Positions 63,801 to 64,000 of a stretch of DNA of 64,000 nucleotides are shown here, one piece after another. This stretch comes from Calliopsis andreniformis (Eukaryota > Arthropoda > Insecta > Hymenoptera > Andrenidae): the NCBI RefSeq assembly GCF_051401765.1, contig NW_027480423.1, positions 2,480,001-2,544,000 on the forward strand, read 5' to 3'. The first letter of the stretch is position 1. Every line of letters begins with the position of its first letter. The position numbers and the translations under genes are program-made. A model generated the notes under the pieces. It worked only from the letters and a program-made list of their open reading frames with translations, made no database searches and had not been told where the DNA came from.

Positions 63801-64000
63801 GGCGTTGCTCCAACAGATTGAATAGTTAAGGCCTTAGAAGTCAACGCCCGAAGCATAAAATACAAAATAAATAGAACGGTTTTTCCATTGTATAAAACGA
63901 ATAATTGCTACCAGTGTAAAAGCTATGGTCATTTCTACGTTCCGGGCATCCCAGGCTTCACCCTAGGGCGTTGTTCCACCAGATCGAATAGTTAGGGCCT
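60824..64000 (+). repeat. 4,649-bp HOR, second copy (cut by window end)
   Basis: Collinear with 56175-59351 at offset 4,649 up to the last base, so 3,177 of 4,649 bp is visible. Unit-specific marks of the inner hexamers are kept in the same order (TACGTTCTGGGC near 61280, GTATGAAACG near 62728, CACGTGTGAAG near 63511). The array evidently continues past 64000. Confidence 0.88.
60971..63689 (+). repeat. 2.7 copies of the 996-bp hexamer in the second 4.6-kb HOR
   Basis: Unit starts are 60971, 61967 and 62963, and the third is partial, ending about 63689. They correspond one for one to the units at 56322, 57318 and 58314. I saw no indel between the two sets. Confidence 0.87.

Larger units (their letters stand above)
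1..64000 (+). repeat. Tandem satellite array, 166-bp monomer, 385 complete copies
   Basis: The same unit of about 166 bp recurs head to tail from the first base to the last, without inversion, spacer or insertion. Phase can be followed with ACCAG, which starts at 1, 166, 332, 7467, 35019, 46144, 49963 and 63910; 385 monomers take up 63,909 bp against 63,910 expected, so net length drift is one base. The most constant parts are the T5-CCATCG-TATAAAACG stretch, the ATTGCAACCAG phase mark, CATTTCTACGTTCCGGGCAAC, and CCTAGGCTTCAC. The A+T-rich stretch just before T5 is the most variable. G+C is about 41% and a consensus monomer holds about seven CpGs. A monomer near nucleosome length in long HORs is typical of eukaryotic centromeric or heterochromatic satellites; that location is inferred. 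Both array ends lie outside the window. Confidence 0.97.

Noticed and set aside
1..64000. CRISPR array
   Set aside because: The repeats are contiguous 166-bp units without short direct repeats alternating with unique spacers, and there are no cas genes.
1..64000. Telomere repeat (TTAGGG is present in most monomers)
   Set aside because: TTAGGG occurs once per 166 bp inside GTTAGGGCC and is never in tandem. It is simply part of the monomer.
1..64000. Transposable element or virus insertion in the array
   Set aside because: Monomer phase is unbroken from 1 to 64000 with a net drift of one base. No terminal repeats, target-site duplications or coding domains interrupt it.

Overview
The whole 64-kb window is one uninterrupted satellite-DNA array. 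It is built from a monomer of 166 bp (about 41% G+C), all in the same orientation. Using the recurring ACCAG as phase mark, there are 385 complete monomers plus a 91-bp partial one (63910-64000). I found no protein gene, RNA gene, transposon, inverted segment or stretch of unique sequence. The short open frames on both strands are translations of the monomer: they recur with it, change frame because 166 is not a multiple of 3, and overlap each other on both strands. An array of this kind points to a eukaryotic chromosome, most likely centromeric or other constitutive heterochromatin. I do not recognise the monomer and cannot name the organism; CpG is not depleted in it.

The content lies in the higher-order structure. 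(1) 1-4176 is a mosaic of shifted, shortened copies of sequence found again at 7.5-10.6 kb and 14.1-15.0 kb. (2) 4177-31064 is two head-to-tail copies of a very long higher-order repeat (HOR) of 13,444 bp = 81 monomers; by eye I confirmed only eight substitutions and no indel between them. (3) 31065-35032 is a transition zone of chimeric blocks and more scattered monomers. (4) 35033-41992 holds two related units with a 3,819-bp register. (5) 41993-53306 is three tandem copies of a 25/23-monomer unit (4,151 and 3,819 bp), with two different two-monomer losses. (6) 53307-56174 is a mosaic. (7) 56175-64000 is a 4,649-bp (28-monomer) HOR, one complete and one cut by the window end, each carrying 2.7 copies of an inner 996-bp hexamer.

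The array therefore shows at least four nested levels (monomer, short multimers, 3.8-4.6-kb units, 13.4-kb unit). Variant markers give part of the order of events, and several unequal-exchange junctions can be placed to within 8-25 bp. A one-base insertion marks a monomer lineage seen only right of 35 kb, while one multi-monomer cassette occurs in both halves, so the two domains share ancestry but have been homogenised separately. All comparisons were made by eye; identities are therefore approximate.
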